This document shows, in pieces, positions 11,901 to 23,419 of a stretch of 64,000 nt of DNA. How positions within the stretch are numbered: position 1 is the first letter of the stretch; the number at the start of each line of letters is the position of its first letter. Below the pieces are notes generated by a model that did no database searches, had not been told where the DNA came from, and saw only the letters and a list, made by a program, of their open reading frames with translations. Made by a program: the position numbers and the translations under genes. Where the stretch lies: assembly GCA_001695595.3 (NCBI GenBank), contig MBPM02000143.1, forward strand, positions 1 to 64,000, given 5' to 3'. The DNA comes from Plasmopara viticola (taxonomy: Eukaryota; Oomycota; Peronosporomycetes; Peronosporales; Peronosporaceae).

Positions 11901-14101
11901 CTCTTATCACTCATGAATTCAAGGATGCTGTTAAATGGAAACAGCTTGTACAATTTTTGCAATCGCGGGGCTATTCAGAGAAGTTTCTGACTTTGAATGG
12001 ATTCCTTAACAGCAATGGAGATGATAAAGAAGAGAAGAAAGCACCAAACAGTGTCTCCACGGTCGCTCTTGTTAAATTACAAGACAGCAAAATGTTGCGA
12101 CAGCCCGTGGTTCTTCGTGGCTTTCCAGCTGATCAAAGTGTGCTAAAATGCATGGAAACATTACATAGCGAGTACCGTGCTTCAGCCTGCAATAGTACTA
12201 CCAACAATGCCACAAGTTCCATTGGATCCGATAAAGTGCTACCACCTTGGAAATTGACGTACAAATTGTACTGCGATTTTCAAGTTGAGTGGGAAACACC
12301 TTCTACGTCAAAAAGTAATGATTTGCTGGGCCCGCATGCTTCGTTGCTGAAGACTTTAGCAGATTTAGAGTCTAATTCGCCTGCACGATTTTTGGTACAT
12401 GGTATAGTTGCACTTGATGGCATTGATGCAAATGGCGCCGCAGATGCGAATCGATGGCTAAGTGCAATGACTGTGTCCCAAGCTTGCAGCAGAGCACGTG
12501 ACAAGATGGTTGTGCCCGAATCAGTGGCAAGCGCAGTGCGCTTGCTTCGATATTTGTTTCAATATCGCGAAAATGCGGCGATTTTTGATGACGCGTTATG
12601 GACAAGTCCACGATTGTATACAAAAGTAGAGACCCAAATGCAAGACGTACTCTCTATGTGTAGTTGTACCTATCCACCTTGGTGCGATGCTTTGGTAACC
12701 CATTGCAAGTTCTTCTTCCCACGCGAACTAAGGGAAAAACTATTTCGATCGACTTCGTTTGGTTGTACGCGCTCCTTGCATTGGTATCGCAGTCAATTAA
12801 ATCTTGAAGAAAGCTCCATCGACTCTGTATTTTCAACAGTCGGGAGCAGCATCTATAATCAAGAAATTTCAATTTCTCCAATCCCAAAGGAACGCGTCAA
12901 AGTTCATCGTGCAAATATTTTGCAATCCGCAGAAGCAGTAATGGAGATGCACGCAAAGCGCAGAGCTATTTTGGATGTAGTCTTTGTTGGAGAAAAAGGT
13001 TATGGGTCTGGAGTGACGGCGGAATTCTACTCGTCTACAGCACATGCTTTGCAAGTGGTAGCAGAGAATCGGACTAAGCGCTATTGGATTCCTGGTGAGA
13101 GCGACGAAGCAGAAGACGTAATTGCAGAATTTCGACAAAGCGATAGTGCTTATGGCGTTGATGGCATTGTGCATGATGCAACAATAATTCGGCACTCGAA
13201 CGGTCTGTTCCCGTATCCCCACCGCAAAGCAGACCCCGAACTTATCGATCGATTTCGCTTGATGGGTAGATTGGCTGGCAAGGCACTGATGGATGAGCGC
13301 CTCTTACCGTTGCCCTTGTCACCGCAATTTATGAAGCTCGTTGTGGGTGAAAGTTTTGAATTGAAAGAGCTTGGCGATATATTTTTAAGCCACGGGCGAA
13401 TTTTGTACTCGATGTACAAGGCTTGTCAGAAGCTAGCTGCTGGAGAGCAGAATGTCCAAATTGATCAAATGAAAATCCAAGAGTGGTTGGACGCCGTTGA
13501 CTTTACATTCATAGACCCGCTTTCACAGGAACCTTTGGTGATTGGCGGGGATGGTATCGTCGTGTCGATGAGTAACTTATCGGTATACGTACGAGCTGTG
13601 CTGGAGTTGTGGCTCGATTCAGGTATTCGTGCACAAGTGCTGGCTTTTCGCGAAGGTATTAGTGAGGTGCTTCCCGTGGCGAAATTGCGCTTGTTGTTCG
13701 TTCCCGAGTTACTATCACTCTTGTGCGGTGAGCAAGACATTACGTGGGACGCCGCGTCTTTAGCGAAGGATACAAAGCTTGCGCACGGTTACACAAAGGA
13801 CAGCCATCCCGTGCAATGGTTCTTTAATGTATTAGAGGAAATGCCTGTCACTGAGCGTCGAGCATTCCTACTCTATGCAACCGGATGCCCGAATCTGCCA
13901 CCAGGAGGCTTTCAGGCGCTTAAACCGCCCTTTGAGGTCGTTCGCCGAGTTGTTGATCACCTTGATGTGGACCGTGCTTTGCCGTTTGCACGTACATGTA
14001 CAAATACGCTGCATCTCCCTGCGTACACAAGCAAGGAGGTGCTTGCAAAGCAAATGGCATTCGCGATTGCCAATAGCCGCGGCGCGATTGATCGGGACTG
14101 A
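5973..14101 (+). CDS. giant HECT-domain E3 ubiquitin ligase with RanBP2 zinc fingers and ankyrin repeats (TRIP12/UPL3-like)
   Basis: About 2,700 residues once three frame breaks are bridged. ATG at 5,973 is the first methionine in frame (MEQPSAPSASS). Domain order: a basic N terminus; two RanBP2-type fingers (WNCPACTF near 6,140; WSCAACTM near 6,262); a third Cys-rich knuckle (WVCKSC near 6,470); a long helical ARM/HEAT-like region; ankyrin repeats at about 8,040-8,260 (TPLHVAARFGRCDVAAFLLQ); an Asp/Glu tract at 8,440-8,610; a basic cluster near 10,145 (KKKRKNNKRKRK); and a C-terminal HECT domain at about 12,900-14,090. The catalytic Cys is at 13,997-13,999 in FARTCTNTLHLP. The region leading into HECT resembles TRIP12/UPL3. 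Frame breaks lie at T-runs 8,797-8,799 and 10,782-10,784 (one base short each) and 10,101-10,103 (one base too many). Ubiquitin ligase activity is a family inference; the substrate is unknown. Confidence 0.9.
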
Positions 14102-14560
14102 TGCAGAATCATCATTCTCGTCACTTATTTTTTTAACAAGGGATGTATTTTATAATAACTTTTAAAAATTTAGCTTAGCTTTTGACGTATCGTATGTCAC
14201 TCGTACGAGGGTAAGCACTGTAGTTCCGCTGTGCATCGCGAACGAAATGTCATTTTTTGGGTACCGGAGCTCTTCGAGCCGATCCTCGCAGCAGGAGACG
14301 CACTTGAGCGAAACAGAGCGTCTGTAAGTGATGCAAAGATCTTCTTCTTGCTAAAATGAATATATAAAGTTCGATTTTGTTGCTTTGAATGCACTTGCGG
14401 CTTGTAGAAGAGGGCGACAGCTGGCAAGTCTCGTGCGCGCTGGCGGTCGGGCCAAGAACCAGCAGCAAACAAACTTTGAAGTACCAGTGGCTGATACTCC
14501 ACGCGGTTTATTGACGCTGCAGCTGTATGCTTTTTATGATACTGTTAAAATACAGGATTG
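14102..14560. other. intergenic spacer between HECT ligase and VPS37
   Basis: 459 bp holding the 3' end of the HECT gene and the promoter/5' UTR of VPS37. The frame used by VPS37 is closed by a TAA at 14,546, which limits how far upstream its start can be. No other feature recognised. Confidence 0.5.
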
Positions 14561-15613
14561 ATGACTATGCTCTGCATGCAGACAGCTGCCGACCGACTTT
14601 CCCGTTCGAGTTCCTCGCCTAAAGGTAAGTTACACCATTTTCAAGCTACAAATGTTGCATACTTACGTGGCTATGTGTACTAAGGTTTCGATTCCAGTGC
14701 ACCATAAGTGGCTCGATGCTGCGGGAAGTGTACAGGGTCATCCAGATCTGAATATGTGGACGGCACACTCGGATCTCGGGCGCATAGTAACGGAGATTGT
14801 TACTGAACTACAAAAGGAAATCAGTAGTAATCCTGAAATTACGCAAGCAGCATCTCCGGCAAGAAGTACTTTGCCTGCTCCGGTCTCATCGATAACGTCT
14901 TATCCGAGATCCACCGTCTCCTATGCGTCGGCCAGCCGACAGCCGGCACAGCAAACATCACATTCGAGCAAAGTGCGGCGAACACAAATGCCTGTCATCC
15001 CTACGACATTTTTGGAGCTTGAAGAGTTATCGTAAGTTGAGTTGCATACAAAGTGTGATGCAGAAGTTGAGTTGTTGTGGTTTCTGTAGCCTTTCCCAGC
15101 TCGAAAATCTGAATTCGGATGAACGTGCACTCGAGAAGTTCGTAAGCGAATTGGCTTCGGTGACAGACTTCACTCAATTGCGTGACGAGATTTTGCACAG
15201 CAACATGGGTACCGCAATGAAAACTCTTGACTACGAGACAGAGTTGCGGGATCTGCAAAAGGCGGTGGAGCTTCAGAGGACAGAGCTGCAAGCAGCACAG
15301 CAGGTGCTGGCTGAGAAGCAGGCAAGACAGCAACGCATCGCTGCAGTACGTCTTGGATTGTCGTTTTCTCTCGCTACTATTGTATACAAATTCAGTTAAC
15401 TCTGTCATCTTCTTTGACTAGCGCCACCGACCAGATGCTTTACTAGAACAGCTCTCAGCAGCAGCAAAATCTTTGGACACTGAGTCGGACGAGATTGCCA
15501 TGCAGTTTACTCAGGGCGACATCGATGTGGTACAATTCTTGTCTACATTCTTAACACAACGCAATTTATATCACGAGCGCACGCTTAAGCTCGCGTGTGT
15601 ACACCAGTACTAG
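14561..15613 (+). CDS. VPS37: ESCRT-I subunit VPS37 (Mod(r) domain), four exons
   Basis: Component of ESCRT-I, which sorts ubiquitinated membrane cargo into multivesicular bodies. Exons are 14,561-14,624, 14,698-15,031, 15,090-15,345 and 15,422-15,613. Introns of 73, 58 and 76 nt have GTAAGT/GTAAGT/GTACGT donors and CAG/TAG/TAG acceptors; intron 1 has a yeast-like TACTAA branch site. The joined frame is 281 residues with no stop, which strongly supports the model. The N-terminal half holds a short UEV-like segment (HHKWLDAAGSVQGHP, WTAHSDLGRIVTEIV) as in VPS37A-type proteins, then a Ser/Pro linker. The C-terminal half is the coiled-coil Mod(r) domain, ending FLSTFLTQRNLYHERTLKLA. ATG at 14,561 is the first in frame; 14,567 or 14,576 are alternatives. 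Convergent with APC11. Confidence 0.87.
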
Positions 15614-15709
15614 ATAAACAGGGCAAGGTGTGATGAATAAATTAGTTTCTTGATGCAATTCTAGCTGCAGATTTGATGCTATATATTAACCTAGAGACAA
15701 CAATTGAGA

Positions 15710-15967
15710 TCAATTGCGAAACTTCCAGTCCTGACGACACATAGGGCAGTGTTGGCGCATGGACTGTAATGACTCGAGCCACTTCATGAGGCAGTGCATG
15801 TGAAAGGCGTGATTACATGCACCCCATACGGGCGGGCAGCCATCGCCTGGCATCACGCATTCTGGACAGCACGCTTCGAATGAATAGCGACAGATACCGC
15901 AACACTCTTCCTCTACGCCCCACTTCCACGTCGCAACGCCGTGCCATCGCTTTATTGTTATCTTCAT
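15710..15967 (-). CDS. APC11: anaphase-promoting complex subunit 11, RING-H2 protein
   Basis: 85-residue intact single-exon protein, the usual APC11 length. It begins MKITIKRWHGVATWKW, the conserved strand that docks on the APC2 cullin, and carries the full zinc-binding set (CGICR, CPEC, CNHAFHMHCLMKWL, CPMCRQDW). APC11 is the RING subunit that recruits the E2 to the APC/C, driving mitotic cyclin and securin ubiquitination. Convergent with VPS37, 96 bp between stops. Highly confident; distinguished from RBX1 by the WKWGVEEECCGICR opening and the GDGCPPVWG insertion. Confidence 0.96.
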   Translation of the reverse strand: MKITIKRWHGVATWKWGVEEECCGICRYSFEACCPECVMPGDGCPPVWGACNHAFHMHCLMKWLESLQSMRQHCPMCRQDWKFRN

Positions 15968-16719
15968 CCACCTGTGCTGGGTTTTCCCTCGTATTCATTC
16001 TTCCGCCATGCTGTATATCAATATATATTAGATATGATAGGGTTTCGATACATATTAGATATGATAGGGTACACAAACATGGCGGCAGGATGACATACCA
16101 AGTGAAGCCCACCAACACAAATTATTTGCCTAAGACACTTCGCCCTCAAATGGCAAATGCTATTATATATATGATAGATATGAGGCTGCAAATGGAAATA
16201 ATGTGCTAATAATAGCTCGTTGGATGCTTCGAAAGCTATTTACCATCTCTATGACCTCGCACGATAGGATAAATATCCAAAACTCTAAAGGATACTCTCG
16301 GCCTTTACAAGTTAACAATTTATGCAGGTCCGATAGGTTCTGAGCTACATGTTCTGGCAAATTGATTTACCGACACCTTGCTCGAAAGAGACGCTCAAGA
16401 AAGTGTATGTTCTGTCGGTAAGCGAAAACTTCGTCTCGGCCTGAAGTGATGCAGCTAAAAGACTGTGTACTTAACAATGCAAATTTTGTATTTTTCCCTT
16501 TCTAATAAGCGAGTGAAGGCAGCTAAAGGCAAAGCCGGTATAATTACCGGTGGGATATTATAAGCCTTCCTTGTTTTATGTATCTGTTTGATGCCTTTAT
16601 TACAAAAGCACGAAGTTGTGTAACCCCCCTCATTTGACCGAACTGACTTTTTGTCCCGAAGTCAAAATTAGGAATCAAACTTGTCCCTCTTCTATAAGCT
16701 TTAATCTATGTCTTAGAAG
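15968..16719. other. intergenic, APC11 upstream region
   Basis: About 750 bp with no supported gene. It includes a short local duplication of an ATTAGATATGATAGGGT-type word near 16,028-16,070, just upstream of APC11. Confidence 0.4.
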
Positions 16720-17815
16720 AGGGATGTGTCGGGCTCTTATATTACGGGCCGGGCTTCATGTTACAAGTAAGTTTCTCGTTCTTAAAGCCTCGAGGAATAA
16801 GCGGCTTCTCCCTAACCATGCCATAACAGGCCTTTTTATAGAAATAGGCGTCAATGGGACAATAAAACTATTGTAACACTGGCAATTGATCGATAAGACG
16901 ACACCTTGTGCCTCTTCGATGGGAGTTTTACTTGTACACCACATCTATGTAAAACTTTAATTTAGGCTATATCGGACCCCGACGTTTGTAGGAACAATGT
17001 GTTGAGGTACAACGTACGCTTCCGATAAGGCAAATCCGAAGCATCTTTGTCTCAGACAAAGCGTTAAGACGTGGGTTTTTATCTGTAGACACACAACCTC
17101 GAGGTAATTTCGGCCTTTGAGTCAGCCAAAATTTAGCACAAGACCTTTGGCTTTAAGGCTCTATAGCTCCGAGTCCTCTGCAGTTCGTCCACTCTAAGTG
17201 CTCCTCTCAATCGACCCTGTGTTTTGAGTGCTTAAGTGCTCGACCCAGGACCGGGAGGTACCTGATTGGAAACCCATAAAATACGAATCAAGGCAGCCGG
17301 AGATAGGTCACAAAAGTAGACGAGTAGTTACACCCAAGAGTGTGACTGCCCTATCAACTCGTGCCCGATTGAGCAATAAAAAGATCTGGGTGGGCTGGAC
17401 TCCCCACTGACCAAAAATCCACATAGTGTAATGAGGGAGACGGAAACCAGGTCTTAATATGGGTCGGATAGCTACTAGCATCCCGCGATCGAGACAGGTT
17501 AGCTCTAGCGCGTGGGTTTGGGTAGCCTAAAGTCTCTGTGTGCATCTTTTGTGACATGGGGATAAATTATGTGGTCAATAAATACCGACGAAAAGCTTTT
17601 TTATCAGCCAAGGGACACCTAAACAATCTCGTTATACTACTTTCCTGTGGCAAAGCTATGGAATCCGCTCTTTGTTTATTACTACCCACTTGCGATCATG
17701 TGCTGTTATCTGTGTCGTATAGACTTACGCAACCAGCATGCTAAAGGTAGCGAATGCTGCTTTGCTCGGCAATACTTAAGTAAGACGCAAGTCGGTAGGT
17801 CAATGCAAATCGTCC
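16720..17815. repeat. degenerate dispersed repeat, copy A
   Basis: Similar over roughly 1.1 kb to 42,780-43,845 in the same orientation. Anchors include CAACGTACGCTTCC (17,011 vs 43,044), GAGTCAGCCAAAATT (17,119 vs 43,156), CAAAGCTAT (near 17,650 vs 43,374), CAATCATGTGCT or CGATCATGTGCT (near 17,692 vs 43,407) and GACGCAAGTCGG (near 17,786 vs 43,811). Copy A has an extra ~340 bp around 17,200-17,540. A further shared block (GCATTTCGAA, 17,832 vs 42,500) follows copy A but precedes copy B. No coding capacity; possibly old LTR sequence. Confidence 0.6.
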
Positions 17816-17900
17816 TATAGAACATGGACAATGCATTTCGAAGAAACATGACTATACATCTTTGGGATGACGATTTGTGTTGCCTCTTGGGTCGCCTGAT

Positions 17901-20900
17901 CCCGCGGGCAAATTCTTTGCTTAAAAACTTGGACGCCGCGATGCGTTCCGGCTGTATGGCAATATAAAGAGCTCTGAATACAGCATTCCATAGATGCCAG
18001 TAAGTCTCTCGAGCAGCGTGAACTGTGAGTCGGATAGTGGTTTATATCCCGAAATCGTTACGAGGGGTCAGGGGGACAATCTTTCCGCATGGACGTACAA
18101 AGTGCTACACATTTAGCACAGAAAAGACGTACAGAAAGATATACGATCTTCCGGTGAGTAAGTGGTTCATTCTATCAAGGGGCGTGAAATAATACACATG
18201 AGCCTTATCTGCCGGAAGAAAGCCGACGTTCATCTCACCCAAGGTCTTCGAAGGGTCGCTGGGAGAAGCCACGTAGCAATGTCAGAAAAACGCGAAAATC
18301 TTCTTAGGCAGGTAATTGAGTTGGTTGATAACACTGGCGGTCCAAATTGTTAGTTATATCGTTGTGGGTAATAAAAATCCTCAGGTGAGCCGCCAAAGAC
18401 AGGTAACAAGATATCGCAAGCAGATCATTTGACACAGTGTTTGAGAAACTTCGACAGATAGATTAAAAACACCGTTTGCAGCGATTGGGTCTGACGCCAA
18501 ATCGAATTACTTTAGGAACGTTACTCAGAAAATGAAGTCTTTCATACTACATTGTCACCACCCTGAGGCATTTTTGCAGCCCTATCGAACAAAAAATAGG
18601 CAAGTGGTCAACGTTTTATTGTAAGTTTTACGGACACCTTGCAATATAGAAAGGCAAGCGCTTGCCCTCACCAGTAGGAAAAATTGTTTCTACCTGAGCC
18701 ATACGATACAAAGCGGCTCTCCGCTGGAAATTTTCTTACTTTGCCGCCCACGACACAATTTTAGACTTTGCGGTCTCAGCCCTAGGCACAGAAGTTGATT
18801 TCAGTGCAGAGGTAGCCTTCTTTGCTCCTGCTTGGTTATCATTATAACCGAATTGAATTTGTGGGTACGTCAAGAACGGTAATTTACTATTTTTTCCTGT
18901 TTTGGATTTAATCCAAGGTTTAATGGGGCATATGAGCAAAATATAAAGCCGAGCCGTCGTGTTGAAAGCTGGTTGTACGCTATAAGAAACTTGAAAGAAT
19001 GGTGGCTTTCGGTATACAACAGACCCTGTCGAGAATTAAACCGGTCTGCAGTCCTTGCTATACCAAAACGGATGTACTTATTGCCTAAAATGCCAATTTA
19101 TATCGAGGGCTCATAAAACGTAACAATTTGCAGTGGTATAAATGCCACGCTATCATGATCGACATAGTTTAATTCGAAGCCCAAAATATACAATGTTCTT
19201 TTCTGCGTGTATACAAATTTGTGGAGGAAGATATATTAAATTCTGCGTACTGCAATTCTTAGCTTGGTCAAAGATATTCGAATTTAATTAAAAATGCCAA
19301 TAGTGGAGACATGTTGTAGGGTCGTGAGCAAACTGTGAAGTGCTATGATTCAGTATACGCATTATGCAATTTAAGCATGCTTTTTTCTTGATAAGCCTCG
19401 GTAAACAAGTTGATAACATACCAATAAAATGGCTCTCCTGCATTCTTTTTAAGTTTACTATGAAAGAAAGCTAGTTTTAACTACAAAAGATCGGCTTGTA
19501 TTAGCGACCCGTTACATGCACGGACCTACTCGAAGTTCGCCAGGTAGAAGTGCGAAGGAGAAAATTAGACCTGATGCGTATCGCTTACATGGTAGATCTG
19601 AAAGTCACAACACTGCAGTATGTCCATGTTTGACTCTATAAGACGCATCTACCGGTCGGGATAGAAGTGGTGGCAATTATGTTATGTGGTAAAAGGCTAA
19701 ACGAAAATCGGTAGATGATGCCTTGGATGGCTGACAAGATCGATAGTCTAATGGCTGTAAGCGAATTTGAATTTAAACCGACCAGCTGAAGAAATAATAC
19801 CAAAAAGCAAACAAAAAATGTTAATGTAGGTAGGATGTAGGCAAGAAAGCACGCACTTAAAGTTTACATCAGCTCTAGTTTTACGTCAAATATATAATAA
19901 CTAGATGCAGTGGGGCTGGTGCAGCTAGCTGCTTAGAGGAAGAATTAATTCAGGTCTCTGACCCTCGCTCTATACTTGGCGCCAATACGATTGCAGATCG
20001 GTATCTGCCCAACCCTAAAGAGTCGATATCATTCACAATATGAACACTGAATGCAGTTACGGTTTATTGAGTAAACCTACGTGGTAAATGTCCTACATTT
20101 ACTAGCTATACTAATGCAATCAAGCAATGGTCATCAGACCATGTACTACTTGCATGTCAACTCCTCAGCACCTTCTGATTGATAATCGTAACATCACATG
20201 GCTCACATCACACAATAAAGAAATGTCACCAGCTAATACTGCTCTCGATCCCATACAAGTTAAAAGCTTCTCTTGGAATTCTATGCCTACCGCTTGTGAC
20301 TTGTATGTACAGGTGATGCAAGCACAACATACTGAAAGAGCTACAAAGCTTATTTTAAAACCAAAGACTCGGAATCAGCCGTCAATTCCTACCCAGCGCA
20401 TCGTCGGGGTCTGAAGAAAGACTACATCCTATAAATACAGGCCAATTTCACAGTTCAGCATACTACAAGGCATCTGGGTGTGAAAGACTGGCTAATGCTT
20501 TGGTCGCTTGTAAATCACACTTGTGCCACACCGCGTCGGTTGTCTTCTGTTCAAATTAAGCTAAATTTTAGCCTCACTGTCGCCTAAGACCAGCCAACCT
20601 CGGCATTATAGATAGGTGCTCCCCTCGCACACGAGCCTACGGTCGTACTATAACTAAAGCTATCGTACCATGCATATATATAGTGCACCGCGCCGACATG
20701 AAAAATACACTCATAAGATTGTGCTTTGCATACCGCATATTTGCGAGTAATTAATGTTTCAACTGCGCACTCCACGCACGTCGTACCTGTTCCCCGAGCA
20801 AACGCTTCGTGCGTCCTGATGAGCCAAAAAAGCTATTAGGTTGTGTGCGAATATCTTGGAATCTGTACTTTAGGCTAACACCTCAAAAAGTATTATGGGA

Positions 20901-21333
20901 AGACTCGCTCGCTGGAAGATATTACTATTTCGGTGGACCACACGATTATGGGCTAGTGAAACATCATAAAATTGACTCAAAGTAGCGAGATCAAATTCTT
21001 GGAAATTTTATTCCACAAAGCACTACTATATTTTCTTATTATACTAGCATGACTAGCTTATTCACGGTGAACAGAATTTTTATGCGCCAAACTTTCATCT
21101 ATGCGCTTGGCACATAAGCAAACTATCATTGAAATAGTATTTGTTACCCTTAACAGCGAGTTGCTCGGTTGCTTAAAAAAGCTAAGTCAGCATATTGGTA
21201 GTGGAATGTGCGCGATGCGTGGCATGCATAAGCTTTGATAAAACATTTAGGAAAAATTTCTTGTTCAATTTTTAAAAAAACTGAAAACATCTAAAGCGCG
21301 AAAATGCTAAGTCATAGGTGCACTTATGTATCT
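17901..21333. other. gene-poor region
   Basis: About 3.4 kb, AT-rich, with only short ORFs on both strands that do not resemble known proteins and have no convincing splice partners. Probably eroded transposon sequence, but I cannot assign a family. Confidence 0.45.
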
Positions 21334-22344
21334 TCATACAGGTACCTCGGGTAACTTTGCGTATCGAGAACAGCTCAGTACGCGAATGCATTCTTCCAGC
21401 GTCGTAAATTCGATCTGAACAATGTCAAAGCGACAATAAAAGTGCTGGGTCTCTGCAGCTTGACCACGGCCCTGATAAACGCTACGAATGTCTAGAGCCA
21501 GCATCTGCTCGATCGCGGACTTCATGTCCGTCACGGTCGAGTATAATGATGACAATTTTGCGTCTACGAGTTTTGTCAGAGTCGCTGTAGCTTCTGGTGT
21601 AAACTCGACGAATCTTGCAGCGACGTCATTCTCGGTTGCTACCCAGTTTGGTACAACGTATCCTAGCACGTTGTCCGCTGGTACATATGGCTTGACGTCG
21701 AGAACAGGTGTGCCGTTCACGAGATCGTGGCCACTGATGTCAATACATCGTTTCTTACAACCCTCGATCTTTACGACCGAGAGTCCGATGGAATTAGGGC
21801 GATGAGGTGTACGCGTTGAGAAAAGTCCGACTTTCTTGCCACCGAGCCGCGGCGGGGCAATCTTGGCAGGAAATGTAGACTTGGTAGTACTTTTGGCTAA
21901 ATTTGTGTTTTCATGAAAGATAAAAATCACCCACAAGTGGCTAAATTGCTCTAGACATTCTAGACTCGCTGGAGGAATACCTTTTTTGAATACAATACGG
22001 GCCCTGGAATTTTCAACAAGACCGCCTTGCCTGGGGGTGCCTCGGCGATCCGCAAAGCACGACTGCACATGTGCCACGGCATTTAGTTTGTAGCCATTTA
22101 CTTCTTGCTGTCGCTTTAATGCCTCGCGCGCTTCTCGCTCGACGTTGATCCGTCCAGCTCGTTCTTGCGCCCGAAGCCGTTTCTGTCGATCAATCTCCTG
22201 CTCGAGCTCCTCCGCTAAAATTTCGTCCTTATGCAGACGAGCTTGTCGGCCATTCAAAAGGTAGTAGCACACCCAAGCGCCAGAAGCGGCGCATAACGCA
22301 CCTGACACCACATACGATACTGCGGTATACCTCATTGGGGTCAT
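21334..22344 (-). CDS. TRMO: TRMO/TsaA-family tRNA (adenine-N6)-methyltransferase with N-terminal membrane anchor
   Basis: 336 residues, intact, one exon. The central domain matches the TsaA/TrmO beta-barrel fold: an SRARIVFKKG segment, FSHLWVIFIFHEN, STRTPHRPNSIGLSVVKIEG (the family hallmark) and DVKPYVPADN. TrmO proteins methylate the N6 of t6A37 in ANN-decoding tRNAs using SAM. The N terminus is unusual: residues about 9-29 (YTAVSYVVSGALCAASGAWV) form a hydrophobic membrane segment, followed by a charged likely coiled coil (residues 38-75), before the enzyme domain. That suggests anchoring at a membrane, possibly the mitochondrial outer membrane or ER; location is inference. No neighbour shares its function. 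Confidence 0.9.
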   Translation of the reverse strand: MTPMRYTAVSYVVSGALCAASGAWVCYYLLNGRQARLHKDEILAEELEQEIDRQKRLRAQERAGRINVEREAREALKRQQEVNGYKLNAVAHVQSCFADRRGTPRQGGLVENSRARIVFKKGIPPASLECLEQFSHLWVIFIFHENTNLAKSTTKSTFPAKIAPPRLGGKKVGLFSTRTPHRPNSIGLSVVKIEGCKKRCIDISGHDLVNGTPVLDVKPYVPADNVLGYVVPNWVATENDVAARFVEFTPEATATLTKLVDAKLSSLYSTVTDMKSAIEQMLALDIRSVYQGRGQAAETQHFYCRFDIVQIEFTTLEECIRVLSCSRYAKLPEVPV

Positions 22345-22723
22345 GTGTTAAGTACGAGGCATTACATCCATTGTCTTGTTTATGGCAGAAGGTATTTACT
22401 TCCGGTTTATAGCGCGATTTGTTATATGTGTAATCTATTCATTTGTCGTTTGCTTTCCCGGATGTTTTGACTGCCGATCAATATGTGTCAGCGCAATATC
22501 TGGGCTATCGACCAGGTACAGCGCTACCTGAACATAAAATTCGCTTGATTATTCACTATTTTTTGGGCTCTACACAGCTGGCCGCACCGAGTATGGATCA
22601 ATTTCCGTTGCTACCTCAGCAAAGCAATGGTCACACCAAAATAAAGAGAGCAGAAATATTCCTTGAAAAATATATTTTTTTAGAAGCTTCGGATTTATTA
22701 AATAGTTATTCGTTGTTTATTGT
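22345..22723. other. TRMO upstream region
   Basis: About 380 bp between the TRMO start and the inverted-repeat structure. Holds the TRMO promoter; no other feature seen. Confidence 0.4.
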
Positions 22724-23419
22724 TGTATTACGTTATCGCGTTGCCAAGTTATGCACGTGCTAGGCTCAGTCTGGCTAGCCCACGGCATAGAGTGGTGTCC
22801 GGATACGTCGGGTCTCGTTCGGCGGGCAGTGCAGCCAGCACCGAGGTCGTTAGGGTCTTCCATTAATTTGTTTAGCTCTGACTTGGTAAGAGCCCAGGTG
22901 CCGCCCTGGTGCTGGAGACCGTCGCGTCGAGGGTGAGACTCGTTAGAGACCTGCAGATGCCCGAGAGCACCTGCGCGAAGCGCGCGGGCATTTAGCCCCC
23001 GCGCTTGGAAGGAGGGCGTCACCCCAATAGTTATAGTTATTCATTATTCTCTGAAAGTTCTTGTCTAAAAAGGTCTATTAAACGGAATCAATCAAAAATA
23101 ACTTTTCGGAAAAGATTGGGGTGACGCCCTCCTTCCAAGCGCGGGGGCTAAATGCCCGCGCGCTTCGGGCAGGTGCTCTCGGGCATCTGCAGGTCTCTAA
23201 CGAGTCTCACCCTCGACGCGACGGTCTCCCGCACCAGGGCGCCACCTGGGCTCTTACCAAGTCAGAACTACACAAAATAATGGAAGACCCTCACGGCCTC
23301 GGTGCTGGCTGCACTGCCCGCCGAACGAGACCCGACGTATGCGGACACCACTCTATGCCGTGGACTAGCCAGACTGAGCCTAGCACGTGCATAACTTGGC
23401 AACGCGATAACGTAATACA
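22724..23419. repeat. 305-bp inverted repeat pair (foldback or opposed solo LTRs)
   Basis: Left arm 22,724-23,028 and right arm 23,115-23,419 are near-identical reverse complements of exactly equal length, separated by 86 bp of unrelated AT-rich sequence. Each arm runs from TGTATTACGTTATCGCG (outer end) to GGCGTCACCCCAAT (inner end), so each could be read as a TG..CA LTR. The arms are GC-rich compared with their surroundings. No protein is encoded and no clear target duplication is seen. Either a foldback transposon or two LTRs tail to tail. Confidence 0.82.

Noticed and set aside
20127..20414. 95-residue plus-strand ORF in the gene-poor region
   Set aside because: No recognisable domain or splice partner; likely chance.
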